Source: Tetrapyrgos nigripes
Lineage: Eukaryota; Basidiomycota; Agaricomycetes; Agaricales; Campanellaceae
Assembly: GCA_013368315.1 (NCBI GenBank)
Contig: JAACJM010000075.1
Span: 62,001-126,000, forward strand
Direction of reading: 5' to 3'
Length of the DNA stretch: 64,000 nt
The translations under genes and the position numbers were made by a program. The notes beneath the pieces are model-generated. The model saw only the letters and a list, made by a program, of their open reading frames with translations. It made no database searches and was not told the origin of the DNA. Below are positions 58,310-64,000 of this stretch, one piece after another. Numbering within the stretch: position 1 is the first letter of the stretch; every line of letters starts with the position of its first letter.

Positions 58310-61300
58310 ATGGACATTACCAGACTTCTGAATCCAAGCGAACCAAAAGCTGGGTATGTAAACTTGATGCATTTGCTGAGGGCATTTGACTTATTTGTTT
58401 ATTATTATAGTCCAATGGACATTAGCAGACTTTTGAATCCAAGTGAACCAGAAGTTGGGTATGTAAACTTATTGCATTTGCTGAGGGCACTTTACTGATT
58501 TGTTTATTATGATTATACATTACAGACCACCTAGCACTGGAGATGGAAATCCCCTGGCAGGAAATAGGGACATTAGGTTTGTAAACTGTTTGTTGTTTTT
58601 ATGGAAAGAGATGATTCAGAAAATCACCAATTTCAAGCTTATTCCAAAATGCTTCCAACAGCAATTTCCAAGGCAGTACCATTACTGCTGTTGGCCGTGA
58701 TCAGCACATTCACTATTATGGGCCACAGGTTTTTCAGAACATCAGTCAAATGATCTCATTCGCAATATGCCAAGAGCCAAAAAAGCCCTTTATGATGCTA
58801 ATAATGGCAAAGGACAAATCAGAAAGGCTTGCACTGAGGGAACCAGAATGGAAATCCTAAATGAGATTATAAACTGGGCAACTGGAAATTCAAGGATCAA
58901 AACCCTGGGATATTGGATTTGTGGAATGGCAGGGACAGGCAAAAGCACCATTGCAATGTCTGTCTGTATCGAGCTGGCAAAGCAGAATTTGCTTGGTGCA
59001 ACATTCTTCTGCTCTCGACAAATTCCAGAATGCAGAGATCACAGCCAGATCATTCCCACTATTGCATACCAGCTGGCACATCATTTGCAAGCATTTGGAG
59101 ATGCACTTGTAGAGATTCTCAGAAAGGAACCAGAAGTGTTTTCTAAGCCACCTTCCATCCAGCTCAATCTTCTACTCATGCAACCATGGAATAAAACATC
59201 CAGTGCAAATATGCAAACTACAGTAGTTGTTATTGATGCATTGGATGAATGTGAAGACATCTCATCAGTCCTCAGTGCTTTGATACCTGCTATTACTAAG
59301 CAGAGCATGCCTGGATTGAAGTTTTTCTTCACTAGCAGGCCTCAAGGTCACATTCAGAGGCATCTGAAAATTAACAGGCCTTTACCCTTAGGATCCCAGG
59401 TTGAAGGAATGTTTCTCCATGATGTGGAGGAGGAAATAGTGAAGGCTGATATTACCAAATTTATCAAGGAAGAGTTTGAAGATTTGATGTTTCCAGAGAA
59501 AGATATGTACATCAGCAAACTTGCAGAAAAATCTGGAAAGTTATTCATATATGCTGCAACTTTGGTCAGATATATCAAAGACTATCCAGAATATGTTAAA
59601 GATAGGCTGAGTAAAATCCTGAAGCCTACTAGTGCACCAGAAGAGAACCAAACCTGGGATCTGGATGTCTTGTACAGTACAGTTATTGAATCAGCAATTC
59701 CTAGAGATCCCAAGAAGCTATCTTCAAAGGAATTTCAAGATTGCTTGGAGATACTTCATGCTATAATTGTAGTAGGCAGGCCTGTGTCATGTTATGTCAT
59801 CTCTGGCCTCCTTGGGCTTGAGACCATGAATGTAGAAGGGACTGTTGCACGCCTTCAATCAGTACTATATATAGGTCACACTGACAAACTTATTTATACT
59901 TTTCATGCATCATTTGTAGACTACATTCTCACACAGAGTCGTGCAGGATCTGACTATGTCTGCAAACCACTGGAACATCATACTATGTTAAGCAGGAGAT
60001 GCTTCAATACATTGACCAAGCTCAAGTTTAATATCTGTGATCTGCCTTCTTCTTTTTTGGCTGACAGAGATGTGCCTGGAATAGAAGGGAAATTGCAGAA
60101 TATTGATGATACTTTGAGATATGTTTGTAACTACTGGGGATATCATTTGGCTCAATCAAATTTGGATGATGAACTTGATCATGAAGTGACAACATTTCTT
60201 AAAAGGAGGTTAATGTTTTGGATTGAAGCAATGAACCTGATTGGAGATTTGGCCAATTGTGGTGAGATTATATTGTCTTTGGAAAAGGTATGATAATGTT
60301 TGCCAGTATTTGGTTATGACACTGATCTCAATTGAGCCTCTTCCTAGGTTTCAATTGGCTTGGGAAACATCATGGGTGTAATCTGGGACATTCAAAAATT
60401 TTTGACCTATATTGGAAGTAGTGATGTGAAGGAAATGACTCCTCATCTATATCTGAGTCTTCTTCCATTCTGGCCATATAACTTCATCGGCAAACTAGGA
60501 TTGAAAAACACAATCCGATTTGAAAAGAGAGTCACTGGAGAACAATCTATAGGATATTGGAAGATGAATTCAAAGATCAGTTGTATGGATTTTTCTTCAG
60601 ATGGAAAAATGCTGGCTTTGGGGCTGGAAGATGGTATGATAGGCATAATGAATTTGTTAACAGGAAAATATATTCAAGAACTTCAGGGCCATACAGACTT
60701 GGTGGAGGCAGTGGGCTTTTCTCCTGATGGCACCAAGCTGGCTTCAGGCTCTGGTGATAAGACTCTAAGGCTCTGGGATGTGGCCGCATGCAGTCAGATT
60801 ACAGAGCCCTTACAGGGCCATACAAAATCAGTTAACTCAGTGGCCTTTTCTCCTGATGGCACCAAGCTGGCTTCAGGCTCACGGGATAAGACTCTAAGGC
60901 TCTGGGATGTGGCCACATGCAGTCAGATTACAGAGCCCTTACAAGGCCATACAAATGAGGTGAACTCAGTGGTCTTTTCTCCTGATGGCACCAAGCTGGC
61001 GTCAGGCTCTTCAGATAAGACTCTAAGGCTCTGGGATGTGGCCACATGCAACCAGATTGCAGAACCCTTACAAGGCCATACAGATGGAGTGTCCTCAGTG
61101 GCCTTTTCTCCTGATGGCACCAAGCTAGCTTCAGGCTCTGGGAATAAGACTCTAATGCTCTGGGATGTGGCCACAGGCACTCAGATTACAGAACCCTTAC
61201 AGGGCCATACAGAATGGGTGACCTCAGTGGCCTTTTCTCCTGATGGCACCAAGCTGGCTTCAGGGTCTTGGGATAAGACTCTAAGGCTCTGGGATGTGGC

Positions 61301-62709
61301 CACAGGCACTCAGGTTCCAGAACCCTTACAGGGCCATACATCTGGGGTGACCTCAGTGGTCTTCTCTCCTGATGGCACCAAGCTGGCTTCAGGCTCTTGG
61401 GATGAGACTCTGAGGCTCTGGGATGTGGCCACAGGCACTCAGATCACAGCATCATTACAGGGCCATACAAATGAGGTGGCTTCTGTGGCCTTTTCTCCTG
61501 ATGGCACCAAGCTGGCTTCAGGTTCTTATGATTGTACTCTAAGTCTCTGGGATGTGGCCACAGGCACTCAGATTACAGAATTATTACAGGGCCATGCAAG
61601 CTCAATGACCTCAGTGGGCTTTTCTCCTGATGGCACCAAGCTGGCTTCAGGCTGTTGGGATGGGACTCTCAGGCTCTGGGATGTGGTCACAGGCACTCAG
61701 ATTACAGAATCATTACAGGGCCATACAAGCTTGCTGACCTCAGTGGCCTTTTCTCCTGATGGCACCAAGCTGGCTTCAGGGTCTTGGGATGGCACTCTAA
61801 GGCTCTGGGATGTGGCCACAGGCACCCAGATTACAAAACCCTTACAGGGCCATACATCTGGAGTGACCTCAGTGGCCTTCTCTCCTGATGGCACTGAGCT
61901 TGCTTCAGGCTCTCATGACAAGACTCTAAGGCTCTGGAATGCAACCACAGGCGCTCAGATTACAGAACCATTACAGGGCCATACAAATCATGTGAATTCA
62001 GTGGTTTTTTCTCCTGATGGCACCAAGCTGGCTTCAGGGTCTTATGATGAGACTCTAAGGCTCTGGGGTGTGGCTACAGGCACTCAGATTACAGAACCCT
62101 TGCAAGGCCATACAAATTGGGTGACCTTCGTGGCCTTTTCACCTGATGGCACCAAGCTGGCTTCAGGCTCTCATGATAGGACCCTCAGGCTCTGGGATCT
62201 TGCCACAGGCACTCAGATTTCAGAACCCCTACAAGGTCATACAGATACTGTGTACTCAATAGCCTTTTCTCCTGATGGAACCAAGCTTTTCTCTGCATCC
62301 TGGGATAAAACAATCAGGATTTGGGACATAGCTATCTGTATTCAGAATCTTTTCTATAACAGAAATGAACAAGTAAGTTCTTTTTCTCTTTTGCTGAAAG
62401 ATTGTACTGATTAATATCTTAAAAGCAGGCTCTTTCTCATCCCAGAAATGACATCAGTATGCCTTCATTCTCTCATATCTTTGTAAAATGTACTGATTTC
62501 TGTTTTCAGATACAGCTTGGACACTGGATGATGAAGGTTGGGTGCATTTTCCATCTCAATCTTCTGGAATTGTTTGGATTCCTCCTCAATTCCGTGAACT
62601 TTTATGGAGAGCTGAAAACACATTAATCATTTCAAGGCAAGGCTACAATAAAATTTTGTTTGATGAGTGTGTGTATGGGGAAAATTGGGCTCAATGCTAC
62701 GACGGTTGA
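58310..62709 (+). CDS. NACHT-WD40 STAND (NLR-like) protein
   Basis: Two near-identical small exons (58310-58353, 58411-58458) each encode MDI[T/S]RLLNPSEP; then 58526-58576 and 58638-58728 give QNASNSNFQGSTITAVGRDQ, the short N-terminal motif seen in many fungal NLRs. From 58746 the NACHT exon (to 60287) has Walker A GMAGTGKST, Walker B VVVIDALDECED and sensor FFFTSRP. An intron leads to the WD40 exon (60348-62372): one degenerate and 13 clear 43-residue repeats (LQGHT..VAFSPDGTKLASGS.DKTLRLWDVATGTQI). A last exon (from 62510) adds WTLDDEGWV and ENWAQCY, ending at 62709. Uncertain points: 17 bases (58729-58745) must be removed to keep frame, and the donor for the last exon does not fit in phase. 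Fourteen blades suit two seven-bladed propellers. The role is probably self/non-self or pathogen sensing in the cytosol, by family analogy. Confidence 0.82.
60700..62330 (+). repeat. 129-bp WD40-coding tandem array, 13 units
   Basis: Units of 43 codons repeat without spacing change. The nucleotide core GGCCTTTTCTCCTGATGGCA and the TCTAAGGCTCTGGGATGTGG stretch are almost invariant, while codons after CAGGGCCATACA and after GCTTCAGGCTCT vary between units. Near-identity of silent sites shows recent amplification or gene conversion. Confidence 0.9.
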
Positions 62710-64000
62710 GGACTTTATTCTTAATCAAGCTTTCTGACAAAATCAAAGAAGTTTAGAAAGCCATTTATAAAAGCATCTGAAAATATTGACAGCAGGAAAT
62801 TTATAAACATGATTTGACTTGTTCTCTGTAGTATTGATGATACTTTGAGTCTTTGATCCCTTTTAAATATACAATATAATAGCCGAGCAAGACGCAGCGG
62901 ATTCTTGAAGGTAAGTAATATCAGCAGACACTTTTACATCAAAAAGACATGAATGGGTGTCCAGTCAAGGCGAAATCAGTGAGATAGTACACGTTAAGAG
63001 TACTTACCTGAAGATTATTTGCATTAGCAGACATTGACAGTTATTGAGCAAAGACAAAGACATGAATGGACACATGATTCCAACAAAGCATTACCGAACA
63101 GTGACTACTTAGTATACAGTGTACTATGCCACTTGACCCCTAAAAACAGACATCAATGGCCTGATGTACTTGCTGAGTTTCCATGAGGCGGAACAGCGGT
63201 CAAGCATATGGATCCATGAGTTCTAGCATTCCTGAACGAGATCGCAAGTGAGTCCAAATCGTCTTGAAGTAAAGGATATCAAATGGAGACCAGTGCTTGT
63301 GCTTAATCTCGTGAACGCTAGTTCCTGCATGCTGATTTTGGCACACAGTAAAATGCATAGCACTATGTAGTCATCCTGCAACGTGCGTGGGCTACATAGT
63401 CCTACATAGCCTATATACCAATCATTGAGACTGTAGATCCACAGCAGGTAGCGCTATGTACACACCTTGCCTAGCCTCTCCGAGACCTTTGTTTGTTCTC
63501 TAGATATATCATATCTCTTGCATATTTATGATCAAAGCAGAACATTTTGATTGATAGGAAACTACTATAACACATTGAAGAACTCTCTGTATTGAGCTGA
63601 GCCGAAACACTGAAAGACGAGAGAAATTAGCAATTTCTGTGTCACTGGAACCGCAGGTTGGGCCTAAGATTGTAAAATTTCGACGATTCTTCTGGCAGGC
63701 TAAGTATCAGGGCAACGACAGGATGAATTTGGTACATAGTGATGACCCGGTAGTGGCCATGGAGTAAAGGACCAAGGTCCGAGGGTACATACTTAGTAGA
63801 TACAGCAGGACAGGACAGTAAGGGTAGTAAGTAAACGCAGTTAAGTAAACACGGAATTGTACAAAAAGCACATACTCGTACTTACAAAAGAAGCAGTAAA
63901 AAGTACAACGGGGGATCCGGAAAGGATAAGGACAGTTATAGGTACATCTATACGTACAGATAGCAAGCGCAAACGCAAACATGTTCACAGGTAGGTAATC
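62710..64000. other. 3' flank of the NLR and intergenic DNA to window end
   Basis: No coding motif or RNA gene recognised. The repeated word CTACATAG/CTATGTA occurs several times between 63365 and 63455. The short minus-strand frame at 63707-63988 has no family signature. Confidence 0.45.

Noticed and set aside
1..64000. CRISPR arrays, bacterial operons, riboswitches
   Set aside because: No regularly spaced repeats or bacterial signals; the intron-rich genes are clearly fungal.

Overview
The window reads as nuclear DNA of a basidiomycete mushroom-type fungus (Agaricomycetes). The reasons are short GT-AG introns (about 45-100 bp) and very small exons, four copies of the basidiomycete multi-pass membrane family DUF6534, a NACHT-WD40 NLR-like protein, an NF-YB/HAP3 subunit, a microsomal P450, and a dense load of pogo, hAT, CACTA-like and TA-target DNA transposons. 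The species cannot be named from sequence alone. Gene models below were spliced by eye from homology and GT-AG sites.

Layout. 1-5.7 kb: degraded non-LTR retroelement (ORF1-like and endonuclease-like pieces) carrying a perfect 454-bp hairpin element, then a Trp/Asp/Gly-rich reading frame of unknown nature. 5.7-10.4 kb: two non-autonomous DNA elements (6051-6589, 7308-8563) in otherwise empty DNA. 10.5-18.2 kb: gene island with DUF6534 copy A (+), a 76-residue secreted peptide precursor (-), an uncertain small gene (+), an alpha/beta hydrolase (-) and a 2OG-Fe(II) oxygenase (-). 19.4-22.0 kb: a pogo-type transposon with TA duplication. 24.2-24.8 kb: a non-autonomous hAT-like element. 25.7-33.5 kb: cytochrome P450 (+), annexin (+), ABM-type monooxygenase (-).

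35.0-44.1 kb: a large inverted duplication of a DUF6534 gene (copies B and C) next to a third copy D. The 1.2-kb spacer holds a rearranged fragment of the annexin gene that lies 8 kb upstream. A 1955-bp TA-target element sits in the left arm only; the right arm preserves the empty site. 44.7-49.2 kb: transposon graveyard with a tRNA-Val pseudogene split by a retroposon, three hAT-type elements and a nested MITE. 49.2-53.3 kb: no gene recognised. 53.4-55.1 kb: NF-YB gene (-) with CCAAT boxes upstream. 55.6-56.3 kb: tRNA-Val(UAC) and an intron-bearing tRNA-Ile(AAU). 57.3-57.7 kb: a retroelement remnant. 58.3-62.7 kb: a NACHT-WD40 STAND protein with a duplicated N-terminal exon and 13 nearly identical WD40 repeats.

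How the genes relate: P450, annexin, NF-YB and the tRNAs are ordinary cellular genes. The oxygenase, hydrolase, peptide precursor and P450 are accessory metabolism and secretion genes, and nothing proves they act together. The NLR and the DUF6534 family are fast-evolving accessory families; both show recent duplication, at the exon and repeat level in the NLR and at the gene level in DUF6534.
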